Shown here one piece after another: positions 32,405 to 40,467 of a DNA stretch of 42,047 bases; the first letter of the stretch is position 1, and each line of letters begins with the position of its first letter. The stretch is from contig CAKUAI010000024.1 in the NCBI GenBank assembly GCA_934636245.1, positions 1 through 42,047 on the forward strand, given 5' to 3'. The stretch is from an uncultured Coriobacteriales bacterium (GTDB taxonomy: Bacteria > Actinomycetota > Coriobacteriia > Coriobacteriales > UMGS124). The notes beneath the pieces are model-generated. The model made no database searches. It was not told the origin of the DNA and was given only the letters and a program-made list of their open reading frames with translations. A program made the translations under genes and the position numbers.

Positions 32405-34258
32405 TTAGAGCACTTCCTGGCCGGTGATAATCTTGCCGGCGACGCGGCCGTGGGTCATGGCCATGCCGATGGAGTTGCCGGCGAAGGGCGTGGCGTAGGA
32501 GTTGCCGTAGCGCTCGCCCAGGCAGTTGCCGGCGGCGTACAGGCCGGGGATAACGTTGCCGGCCACGTCGATGACCTGGAGGTTGTTGTTGGTCTCGACG
32601 CCGGCGAGGGTCACAAGACCAGCGCTAGTGGTCTTGGAGTTGCTGCTGGGGGCGGCGTAGAACGGTGGCGTGTCGACCGGCACCATGTACTTGCCGTCCT
32701 TGCCGTACTGGGAGTCCTTGCCCGTGGCGCACAGCTCGTTGTACTTGGCGACCTGGTCAAGGGCGGTCTGGAGGGCGTCGCCGTCGTAGCCAGCCAGCTT
32801 GAGGGCACCCTCAAGCGTCTCGGAGGCGTAGACCGTGGAGGGGTTGCGCTCGGCGATGGTGCAGCAACGCACGGCACCGCCCTCGGGGTTTTCAAGCTCG
32901 ATGGCCTCCATGTCCGCGACAAGCTCCTCGTAGTACACGGGGCGTCCGTAGTTGGGCGCGCCGTGATCGAGGCCGGCGTTCTTGAGGGTCTCGTAGTAGT
33001 TGGCGTCAGTCACCGTGCAAACAATGCCGGCAGGCTGGAGCAGCGTGGCCTCGGTGATGCCTACGGCGTTGGCCTCGTTGCAGAAGCGCTCGCCGTTGAC
33101 GTTGAGGAACAGGTACGGGCAGGTGCCCCAAGGGCCGCCGCCGCCACCACCGGTGTTCATCGAAGCGCGAGGCGTGGGCTCCATGACGGCGCCGACCCAG
33201 CAAGCCATCTTCTGGCCGTCACCGGTGCAGTCGGCGAAGGGCGAGAACAAATCGTCCTGCGTGAGGCCCTGGCGGGAGTTGAACTCGGAGATGTCGGAGT
33301 TGAGGTTCCAGACCATCTTGTTGTCGCCGGCGTAGTCGCCCAGGCACAGGATGACGCCCGTCTTGGCGTTGTACTGCACGTAGGTCTCGTCGTCGAGCTT
33401 CTGGGAGATGGCGCCGGTCACAGCACCGCTCTCGTCGGTCGTGAGCTTGAGGGCGCGCTCGCCGTAGTGCCACTCGGCGCCGAGCTCCTGGCCCTTGAGG
33501 ATGGCGAACTGCATGACCTCGTCGAGGCGCGACATGGCGGCGCAGCCGGGGATGGAGTTGTCATGGCTGATCTCACCCATGAACTGCGCGACTGCGGCGT
33601 AGGAGCCGTTGCCGCCGCACATCATGGGGTACTCGACGGGGCCGTCGGCCGTGGCACCGGAGACCTGGCAGATGACCTGGCTCGGGTCATAGGGGGACAC
33701 GTCAGGGTTGCGCTCGGTGGTGGGCATAATGTGGATGCGCTCATCAGGCCACGTCACGAGGCTCTGCAGGTGGTCGAACATCTCGCCGGAGTTGGCGACG
33801 AACTTACGGATGATCTCGGGGTTGCAGCGGCCGCCGGCGCGACGCACGAACTCGTTGGTGACCTCGCCCACGTCGTAGGGGCCATAGCCCTGGTCGATGA
33901 GCCACTGGGAGTTGATGTGGCCGATGTCCTCGCCCTTGACCTTGCGCATGTCCTCGGCCCACTTCTCGACCACGATGACCTTGGCGCCGCCCTCGGCAGC
34001 GGCAAGCGCAGCGTGGATGCCGGCGTGGCCGCCACCCAGGACAAGCACGTCGCAGTCATAGGTCTCGGCAGGCTCGCCGGTCTCGGGGGGCAGGCCCAGC
34101 CAGTCTTCCTTGCACTGATAGTACGAGGTGACGGCAGCCTCGTGGGCCTCCTCGGCCTGGGCGCGGTTTGCACCCGTGAGCGTACCGGCAACAGCGCCGG
34201 CCAGGCCAACCGTGGCCGCGCCGGCAACAAAGTTGCGCCTGCTCATGCTCTTCTCCAT
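32405..34258 (-). CDS. Tat-exported FAD-dependent reductase (fumarate reductase superfamily)
   Basis: The 617-residue protein has a Tat signal (SMSRRNFVAG, R7-R8, cleavage near RAQAEE) and an FAD loop DVLVLGGGHAGIHAAL near residue 70. A GGGGGGPWG stretch lies mid-protein, and the tail is VIPGLYAAGNCLGERYGNSY then AGNSIGMAMTHG. The tail is of the 19096/26507 kind, without HHTMGG or NRLGG. AAGGAGG lies 5 bases before the ATG. Unlike the other six reductases, it is divergent from a membrane AraC regulator (34461) instead of a LuxR one. Its stop is 225 bases from the LuxR gene 30635 on the same strand. Confidence 0.87.
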   Translation of the reverse strand: MEKSMSRRNFVAGAATVGLAGAVAGTLTGANRAQAEEAHEAAVTSYYQCKEDWLGLPPETGEPAETYDCDVLVLGGGHAGIHAALAAAEGGAKVIVVEKWAEDMRKVKGEDIGHINSQWLIDQGYGPYDVGEVTNEFVRRAGGRCNPEIIRKFVANSGEMFDHLQSLVTWPDERIHIMPTTERNPDVSPYDPSQVICQVSGATADGPVEYPMMCGGNGSYAAVAQFMGEISHDNSIPGCAAMSRLDEVMQFAILKGQELGAEWHYGERALKLTTDESGAVTGAISQKLDDETYVQYNAKTGVILCLGDYAGDNKMVWNLNSDISEFNSRQGLTQDDLFSPFADCTGDGQKMACWVGAVMEPTPRASMNTGGGGGGPWGTCPYLFLNVNGERFCNEANAVGITEATLLQPAGIVCTVTDANYYETLKNAGLDHGAPNYGRPVYYEELVADMEAIELENPEGGAVRCCTIAERNPSTVYASETLEGALKLAGYDGDALQTALDQVAKYNELCATGKDSQYGKDGKYMVPVDTPPFYAAPSSNSKTTSAGLVTLAGVETNNNLQVIDVAGNVIPGLYAAGNCLGERYGNSYATPFAGNSIGMAMTHGRVAGKIITGQEVL

Positions 34259-34460
34259 ACATGCCTCCTTGTTCGAATGTTCAAGGCGAACAATGCGCCA
34301 CATGCCCCTTGCATGCGACTTTTTTCACTGTAATCGGAGGCCTGTTTTAGGCGATAGCATCAGTTTTTTCAGGTGTACAATCGTGCACAAATCGATAGAG
34401 TCGATTTTTGCACGGCTTGTAAAACAGAGGCGCAGAACCACGATTTGGGGAGGTCAAGGC

Positions 34461-36392
34461 ATGCGTCGGAAGTTGCACCGCACGTTTAGGGGACGTGGGT
34501 TTTACCTTTTGGCGGGCACATTGTGCACCACGGTGGTCATCGTCATGGCAGCATGCTGCATCATCAGCCTGCTCACCATCGGCCGCGCCACGCAGCAGAA
34601 AAGCCGCGCCCTTGACTCGGCCATCACCGCGTTCGACCTGTACCAGCAGGAGCGCTCACCCCTAAACAACAGCGTGTCGGACGCCGCGGCTCTTCTGGAT
34701 GCCGACGGGGCGCTCACGCGCCTGGCGGCAGACCCCGACAACACCGCCCTGCGCGAGCAAGTCGCCCGCAGACTCGGCGCATTCGAGCACGCAAACGTAG
34801 GCGACGTGCAGAATGTCTATGTCGTTTTGGGCGACGCAGACGGTGACGGCGGCTTCATTCTGGGGAGCGCCAGTGCCGTGGAAGACGCTCGCACCCGCGA
34901 AGAGCGCTTCGCCCAGGTGGATCTCGATGCCCTCACAAGCAGCGGGCACAGCGCAACGCGTCTTTCCCCTGAAGACGGCCCCGTATGGAGCATTTCCGTG
35001 CTGCCCTACACGCAAGGCGCAACAATCGCCGCCTTTTATTGCCTGCCCGAGGTGCCCAACGTCGACGTCCTCGAGCCTATCGCCGACATTGCCGAGATGT
35101 ATTTTGTCGACGTTGCCGGCACGCGCATCGCCCTGGGCGCAGACGCCTATCGAGACGCGATCAATGTGGACGCGGCCTTCGATTGCCCTGAAGACAGGGG
35201 GATCGTCGGCGTCGTGCATAACGGCAAGCCTTATCGCGAGTACTTTCACAGGCCTGGCGACAGCGGCCAAGCGTTCGTGTTCATGGTGCCCGATGTGGCG
35301 CAGGCGGCGTACCACCAGTTCGCTCGCGTCATTATCGCAGCCACCGTGGTGCTTGTGGCATTGGGCTGCGCGGCCGGCCTATACCTGACACGACGCATCT
35401 ACGAGCCGCTTCAAGACATCATCGCCAAGCTTGCCCCAGCAGGCCACGACGTGCAGGACGAGTTCAAGCTCATCGGCTTTGCGCTCGATGCGATGGAGAA
35501 CCGCCTGAGCGAGCAGGACGAACTCGTAAGCGAATTCCATCTCATGCGCCTGTTGCGCGGCAGAGCCACGCTTGCCGAGGAAGGCGAGGGGTTCTTCTTC
35601 GCCGAACCAAACCGCGAGGTCGCGCTGGCCATCGTGCGCGCAGACGAACAGGGCGGCGAGCAACACAGGCAGCCGCGCGAAACATCCCTGCTCGCACGCC
35701 TTGTGCGCGGCTACCTGGAAGGCAGCGGGCGGGACTGCGCGCTGTGCGAGGAGAGCGGCTTCGTCTTCGCGGTGATTGACGCCCAGGGAGGCGGGATGCC
35801 GCCCCTGCTCTCAGGGTTGCTCTCCCATGCCCAAGAGCAGGGCGTTCTCGTCTCGGTGTTTGCAAGCAACGTCCACGCCGGTGCCGCCAAACTCAACCTG
35901 TGCTATCGCGAAGCCATGGTTGCGCTCGAAGAGGGGACGCGCAAGCGCGCATTCAACAAGGTCGTGCGCTACGACACCTCGGCCGGCGGTGCGGCGGCAG
36001 ACCTGCCCGGAGACGCGCCCGCACCCGCTGGTCGCACGGACCCCGGCACGGGCGGATCGGCGGGAGGTGCCAACGCGTCCGACCTGCTCGCCTACGTGCA
36101 GGCAAACTACCGCGACCCATCGCTCACGGCCGCACTCCTAGCCGAGCGCTTCGGCATGAGCCGCACCGCCGTCTCTCGCGCGTTTTCCCAGGCCTGCCCG
36201 GACGGCGGCTTTTTGGGCTATCTGCACGGGCTGCGGCTCGACAAAGCCGAGGAGCTCCTGCGAACAAGCCAGCTCCCCATCCCCGACATCGCCGCAAGCG
36301 TGGGGTATGGCAGCGCGCTCACCATGACGCGCGCCTTCAAGCGCTACCGCGACACGACCCCAGGCGCATACCGAAAAGGAGGCGAGCAGTAA
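34461..36392 (+). CDS. Membrane-anchored AraC-family regulator
   Basis: The 643-residue protein has TM1 near 14-36 (FYLLAGTLCTTVVIVMAACC) and an extracytoplasmic region of about 250 residues. TM2 lies near 289-311 (VIIAATVVLVALGCAAGLYL), then a linker. A C-terminal AraC pair of HTH motifs begins near 541: NYRDPSLTAALLAERFGMSR, then RLDKAEELLRTSQLPIPDIA, ASVGYGSALTMTRAFKRY and TPGAYRK. It is therefore a one-component sensor binding DNA from the membrane. The overall design recalls large two-TM AraC proteins of Firmicutes. The ATG at 34461 is backed by GGGAGG; the open frame extends to 34128 into the divergent gene without support. Its target is presumably the divergent 32405 reductase. Confidence 0.87.
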   Translation: MRRKLHRTFRGRGFYLLAGTLCTTVVIVMAACCIISLLTIGRATQQKSRALDSAITAFDLYQQERSPLNNSVSDAAALLDADGALTRLAADPDNTALREQVARRLGAFEHANVGDVQNVYVVLGDADGDGGFILGSASAVEDARTREERFAQVDLDALTSSGHSATRLSPEDGPVWSISVLPYTQGATIAAFYCLPEVPNVDVLEPIADIAEMYFVDVAGTRIALGADAYRDAINVDAAFDCPEDRGIVGVVHNGKPYREYFHRPGDSGQAFVFMVPDVAQAAYHQFARVIIAATVVLVALGCAAGLYLTRRIYEPLQDIIAKLAPAGHDVQDEFKLIGFALDAMENRLSEQDELVSEFHLMRLLRGRATLAEEGEGFFFAEPNREVALAIVRADEQGGEQHRQPRETSLLARLVRGYLEGSGRDCALCEESGFVFAVIDAQGGGMPPLLSGLLSHAQEQGVLVSVFASNVHAGAAKLNLCYREAMVALEEGTRKRAFNKVVRYDTSAGGAAADLPGDAPAPAGRTDPGTGGSAGGANASDLLAYVQANYRDPSLTAALLAERFGMSRTAVSRAFSQACPDGGFLGYLHGLRLDKAEELLRTSQLPIPDIAASVGYGSALTMTRAFKRYRDTTPGAYRKGGEQ

Positions 36393-36445
36393 GGCAGGGC
36401 CACTCTGCGAGGGTGGCGTCGACAGCCACTCAGACCCACCGCACG

Positions 36446-36490
36446 CAAAAACCCGCGCACCCAAGGGGCGTTTCCCCTGGATGCGCGGGT
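36446..36490 (-). terminator. Terminator between convergent genes
   Basis: ACCCGCGCA (36451-36459) pairs with TGCGCGGGT (36482-36490), with CCAAGGGG/CCCCTGG inside. On the minus strand it is followed by TTTTTG, ending the SPFH/RHH operon. Confidence 0.75.
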
Positions 36491-36556
36491 CTATTGGGGC
36501 GGCCTGCTTCACCCTACTCCCTGGCTGCGCCGTCCTCGCCCATGGCTTGTTTCGTT

Positions 36557-36745
36557 CTACTCCCCGGCCGTGCCGCCCTCGTCCGCGGCTTCCTCCTTCT
36601 TGGGAAGCCTGCCAGCGCGCTTGAGGGCGTCGCGCAGTATCCACTCGACCTGGCCGTTCACGCTGCGGAAGTCGTCATCGGCCCAGCGCTGTACTGCGGC
36701 CCACACCTCGGGGTCTATGCGCAGGGGGTACTGCTTTCGCTGCAT
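36557..36745 (-). CDS. Arc-type ribbon-helix-helix protein
   Basis: This 62-residue protein has a beta strand KQYPLRIDPEVWAAVQRWA and the RHH helices SVNGQVEWILRDALKRAGR, ending in an acidic tail. Arc-type proteins bind DNA as dimers through the strand. It starts 12 bases after the stop of the SPFH gene and shares its operon. The acidic C-terminus could bind a partner. It may bind the palindrome over the operon promoter (37791-37806) and so autoregulate. Confidence 0.8.
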   Translation of the reverse strand: MQRKQYPLRIDPEVWAAVQRWADDDFRSVNGQVEWILRDALKRAGRLPKKEEAADEGGTAGE

Positions 36746-36757
36746 CTCAATCCAAAC

Positions 36758-37723
36758 CTACTGGTAAATCGTGCCGGTATTCACCACCGGCTGAGCTTCC
36801 GAATCACCACAGAGTACCACAAGCAGGTTCGACACCATGGCGGCACGACGGTCGTCGTCCATGTCCACCACATGGCGCTCGGAAAGCTCGCCCAGGGCCA
36901 TCTCAACCATGTCGACCGCGCCGCGCACAATCTTTCCGCGAGCCGCGATGATGGCGTCGGCCTGCTGGCGGCGCAGCATGGACTGGGCAATCTCGGGAGC
37001 GTAGGCCAGGTGCGTGAGGCGTGCGTCATCCACAGCCACGCCGGCCATGGCAAGACGGGAGGCCAGCTCGCGGCGAAGAACCTCGCTCACCTCGGTAATG
37101 TTGGAGCGCAGGGTGATCTCGGTGGAGTCGGCGTCGTTCTCGCCCATGTGGTCGTAGGCGTACAGGCTCGCCACATGGCGCAGCGCCGTCTCGCTCTGGG
37201 AAGCGACGTAGGCCTCGTAGTCGTCCACGTCAAAGACGGCGCGAGCGGTGTCGTCCACGTGCCACACCGTGACGTTGGCGATCTCGATGGGGTTGCCGAG
37301 CTTGTCGTTCACCTTGAGGTGCTCGCCGTTGAGCGTGCGGGCGCGCAGGCTGACGCTCGTCTTCTTGCAGAAAGGGTTCACCCAGCGCAGGCCCGTGTCA
37401 GTCGTGGTGCCCTTGTACTCGCCGAACAGCGTGAGCACGCGGGCGGTGTTGGGCTGCACCATCATGAAGCCGCCCGTGGCAACGCAGGCAAGGACGACAA
37501 GCACACAACCTGCGAAAACGGCAAAGCCAATAAACACCCCGGACCAACCCCGGGAATCAAGGATTGCGCCAGCAACAAAGCAGGCGGCCGATGCAAGGAA
37601 TCCCAGGACAACAAGAGCAAGCATGCCCCAGCCCGACTTTGCCGCCACGCGCTTCTCAGCCGTGGCCTCAACCTGCTGTGTGGCCGCCTGTGCGCCTGCG
37701 CCTGTTCCTTGTGTGCTAGCCAT
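36758..37723 (-). CDS. SPFH / band 7 domain membrane protein
   Basis: The 321-residue protein has two adjacent hydrophobic segments (about residues 30-75), then the SPFH fold: VQPNTARVLTLFGEYKGT, GLRWVNPF, IEIANVTVWHVDDTARAVF, LRHVASLY and a coiled-coil-like QSMLRRQQADAI. SPFH proteins scaffold membrane microdomains and can oligomerise into cages. The ATG at 37723 follows AGGAG by about 8 bases; a longer frame to 37792 runs through the promoter and is rejected. The RHH gene follows in the operon. Confidence 0.88.
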   Translation of the reverse strand: MASTQGTGAGAQAATQQVEATAEKRVAAKSGWGMLALVVLGFLASAACFVAGAILDSRGWSGVFIGFAVFAGCVLVVLACVATGGFMMVQPNTARVLTLFGEYKGTTTDTGLRWVNPFCKKTSVSLRARTLNGEHLKVNDKLGNPIEIANVTVWHVDDTARAVFDVDDYEAYVASQSETALRHVASLYAYDHMGENDADSTEITLRSNITEVSEVLRRELASRLAMAGVAVDDARLTHLAYAPEIAQSMLRRQQADAIIAARGKIVRGAVDMVEMALGELSERHVVDMDDDRRAAMVSNLLVVLCGDSEAQPVVNTGTIYQ

Positions 37724-37790
37724 GACACATCTCCTCTCTCTTGCAGCCGCCTCGACACCCCCGCCGGGCTCGCTGCTTGTTTTCGATACC

Positions 37791-37823
37791 AAAGTGATAT
37801 CACTTTTATATCAGTGAAGTCAA
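37791..37823 (-). promoter_or_regulatory. Promoter of the SPFH/RHH operon with palindromic operator
   Basis: On the minus strand, TTGACT (37818-37823) lies 18 bases before TATCAC (37794-37799), a fair -35/-10 pair. The perfect 16-bp palindrome AAAGTGATATCACTTT (37791-37806) covers the -10. A similar half, TATATCAGTGA, stands between the two boxes. Binding there would block the promoter; the RHH protein of the operon is a natural candidate. The remaining gap up to 38033 holds only the tandem repeats below and a ribosome site. Confidence 0.6.
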
Positions 37824-37947
37824 GGGGGAGCGTCCGTCATTGCGCTCGCAGAAAAGAACGCCGTTACAAACACATCACTTTGAGTGCCTTCCCTCTGCAT
37901 AAAAGCCCAGCACGAACCCTCGCTTGCAATCTCCCGACTCATATATC

Positions 37948-37986
37948 CGTATTTTGCCGAATGTAATTCACGTATTTTGCCGAATG
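37948..37986 (+). promoter_or_regulatory. Tandem 16-bp direct repeat before the DUF4143 gene
   Basis: CGTATTTTGCCGAATG occurs at 37948-37963 and, unchanged, at 37971-37986, a 23-base period. It lies 47-86 bases before the ATG at 38034. Identical repeats about two helical turns apart suggest binding of a regulator on one DNA face, possibly by the gene product itself. Confidence 0.5.
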
Positions 37987-38033
37987 CATAAGGCGTAGAA
38001 TACCGATTGGCAAATCGTCAGAAAGGAGGCACC

Positions 38034-39329
38034 ATGGACGAAAAAAGAACACTCAAACCGGACGGCTACCGGCCCAGGCTCATCGAAAGCAGACTCGACG
38101 CCCTTATGGCGGCTTTCGGCTGCGTGGAAATTAATGGGCCGAAATGGTGCGGCAAGACTTGGACGGCCATGACCCGTGCGACATCCATGACCAAGCTCGA
38201 CGAACCATCTGAACGCGAGGCCGCTGAAATCGACCCCTCGCTTGCACTCATTGGCAATGAGCCGCACCTCGTAGATGAATGGCAGGAAGTTCCAGAGGTC
38301 TGGGATGCGGCGCGGCGCTTCGTAGACAATTCGGGCAACAAACGTGGGACACTTCTGTTGACCGGGTCGACCTCCTTGGATTGGGAAAGTCGAGGGAGGG
38401 TACGACATTCCGGTACCGGAAGAATCGCACGTCTCTCCATGCACCCCATGGCCCTATGCGAATCAGGGGACGGTGAGGCTCGGATATCCTTGGCGGCGCT
38501 GCTTGACGGCGAGGGCCTCTCCCCCGCCCGCAAAGAAACCACGTTGCCCGATGTCGCGCGCTGGTGCTGTCGGGGCGGCTGGCCCGCTAACCTAGGCCTT
38601 CCTGACGAAGCGGCCGTAGAAACACCGAGCCAATATGTGCAGTCCGTCCTTGATGTCAACGTTTTGGAAGAGGGCCGATCTCCCGAGACGGCACTCGCCC
38701 TCATGCAGGCGCTTGCGATAAACGAAAGCCAAGCTGTTACGTACAAGACACTTGCCAGCGACATGGCAGGCGGCGAGACAGGGCCGAGCGAAGACACGAT
38801 AGCCTCTTATCTCGACCTTTTCGACAGACTAAGGCTCACAGACGGGCTGCGCGGCTGGGAACCGCCCATGCGTGCCAAAGCAAGAGTGCGCGTGAAGCCC
38901 AAGCGCTACTTCTGCGACCCATCCCTGGCTTGCGCCCTACTTGGCGCAACGCCCGACAGGCTCATGCACGACACACAGACACTTGGCATGCTTTTCGAGA
39001 ACCTGGTCATACGCGACCTGCGCGTTTTCCTCTCGACATATCCGGGGCTCGGAAACGATGTCTTCTACTACCGCGACGAAAACGGTCTCGAAGTCGACGC
39101 GATTGTCCAGCGGGGTAACTCATGGGGCGGTGTCGAGGTAAAGCTCAGCGATACGAAAGCCGACGACGGGGCAAGGAACCTATTGAGGCTGCGCAACAAG
39201 ATATGCGCTAACCCGTCGGCACAAAATGCCGAGCCCGCGTTCCTCGCAGTAGTGGTTGGCCGTGGCAATCTCGCCTATACGCGTGACGATGGCGTGCATG
39301 TGATTCCCGCAGCGCTGCTGGGCGCATAA
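38034..39329 (+). CDS. AAA ATPase with DUF4143 domain
   Basis: The 431-residue protein has an N-terminal ATPase (AAA_14): a variant Walker A GPKWCGKTWTA near residue 35, then GNEPHLVDEWQEVPEVWD and LLTGSTSLDW. The C-terminal DUF4143 part has LGMLFENLVIRDL and the nuclease-like core FYYRDENGLEVDAIVQ then WGGVEVKLSD (D and E-x-K). These proteins are common in gut bacteria as lone genes of unknown role; ties to toxin-antitoxin or defence functions are proposed. AAAGGAGG lies 5 bases before the ATG. It stands alone between the SPFH operon and a terminator. Confidence 0.87.
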   Translation: MDEKRTLKPDGYRPRLIESRLDALMAAFGCVEINGPKWCGKTWTAMTRATSMTKLDEPSEREAAEIDPSLALIGNEPHLVDEWQEVPEVWDAARRFVDNSGNKRGTLLLTGSTSLDWESRGRVRHSGTGRIARLSMHPMALCESGDGEARISLAALLDGEGLSPARKETTLPDVARWCCRGGWPANLGLPDEAAVETPSQYVQSVLDVNVLEEGRSPETALALMQALAINESQAVTYKTLASDMAGGETGPSEDTIASYLDLFDRLRLTDGLRGWEPPMRAKARVRVKPKRYFCDPSLACALLGATPDRLMHDTQTLGMLFENLVIRDLRVFLSTYPGLGNDVFYYRDENGLEVDAIVQRGNSWGGVEVKLSDTKADDGARNLLRLRNKICANPSAQNAEPAFLAVVVGRGNLAYTRDDGVHVIPAALLGA

Positions 39330-39368
39330 TAGGAAAACCCGAGTATCACCATGACCTACGCCATACGT

Positions 39369-39404
39369 AAAACAGGCGGCAGACACTCGTCCGCCGCCTG
39401 TTTT
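39369..39404. terminator. Bidirectional terminator
   Basis: AAAACAGGCGGC (39369-39380) pairs with GCCGCCTGTTTT (39393-39404). T-runs on both strands end the DUF4143 gene and the convergent pRiA4b-like gene. Confidence 0.8.
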
Positions 39405-39426
39405 CAACCCACCTGCAGACACATCT

Positions 39427-40437
39427 CTAATCGTCATGCAAGTTATTGCGCTCGTCCCATTCGTCGAACAATTCGCCAGATCGCCATGCGCGTATACGAC
39501 GGTTGACCGCCTCAAGACTGAACGGTTCATAAAACAGCGACTCGCCCCAAGCAACCATTTCGTCGTGCTCGGGATCGTTGGAATCAGAGATAACGCGTAG
39601 AAACTCCTCAAACCCACCTGGACCTCCGGCATCCTCGGGGGAGGCGTCGCCGTCACCCGCAACACACACCGGCATTTCACCCTCATAACAGGGAATCGTC
39701 TCGAGCAGCTTGACACGGTGTTCCCAGCCATCACCATAGTCATAGTTGTAATGCGCCGTGCGCGTGCGTGGAAACACCTCGTCAAGCGTGATGTCGTGGG
39801 CATCGACTTGAGTAGTCCCGCCACCAGTGCCGAACATCATGGCAAACATTGAGTCGATGCCGCTTTGGTCGGGGTTGGTTATGGTCAATTTTTGCCCATG
39901 GCTCGTAAGCTGAAAATCGTACAGGTGATAGCCCCACCATAGAAACGCCGACTGGATGACATTATGCAGGTCGTCAAAAGTGAAACGCGCAGGAACTATC
40001 AGCTCACGCCAGCAGGGGTGCTCATCCCACAAATCGAGATCAACACGGAGCCGAAAAGCACGTTCGTTGCTCACCGGACGTGTGCTCGCAATGAGCTTCG
40101 CCGCCTCTTCATGCGCAACATGCATGGCCTCACGGCAAACTCCGGCAATCATACAACCCAAGCCCATGCCCCCATCGGTCAGATACAACGATTTCGCTTT
40201 GTTCGAGCCTTCGACAAGCCCCATGTCACGCAACTCGTCAACAGCGTCCCAATCAAAGCCCTTCCAGCATCGGTGAACAGAACCAGAGGCGGACTTCTCT
40301 TCCCACGAGGTTAAGAACATAAGGGCGAGAGTCAAATCGCGGATAAGTTCCTTGCGGTCATCAATGTCGCCATCAGGAGAAAGACCCATCATTTCCCCAA
40401 TTAGCCCGGCATCAACATTGTTGGTTTTGTCGTCCAT
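39427..40437 (-). CDS. Plasmid pRiA4b ORF-3 family protein
   Basis: The 336-residue protein has an acidic helical N-terminus. From about residue 120 it has the pRiA4b ORF-3 domain: LRVDLDLWDEHPCWRELIV, FTFDDLHNVIQSAFLWWGYH, YDFQL, then YDYGDGWEHRVKLLE, PVCVAGDGDASPEDAGG and a C-terminal helix. The function of the family is unknown; it spread on plasmids and in chromosomes. AGGAGG lies 5 bases before the ATG. Its start is 30 bases after the ketopantoate reductase stop on the same strand, so the two may be one transcript. Confidence 0.83.
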   Translation of the reverse strand: MDDKTNNVDAGLIGEMMGLSPDGDIDDRKELIRDLTLALMFLTSWEEKSASGSVHRCWKGFDWDAVDELRDMGLVEGSNKAKSLYLTDGGMGLGCMIAGVCREAMHVAHEEAAKLIASTRPVSNERAFRLRVDLDLWDEHPCWRELIVPARFTFDDLHNVIQSAFLWWGYHLYDFQLTSHGQKLTITNPDQSGIDSMFAMMFGTGGGTTQVDAHDITLDEVFPRTRTAHYNYDYGDGWEHRVKLLETIPCYEGEMPVCVAGDGDASPEDAGGPGGFEEFLRVISDSNDPEHDEMVAWGESLFYEPFSLEAVNRRIRAWRSGELFDEWDERNNLHDD

Positions 40438-40467
40438 AAGCCCTCCTTAAGATAGGCACTCGATTTT

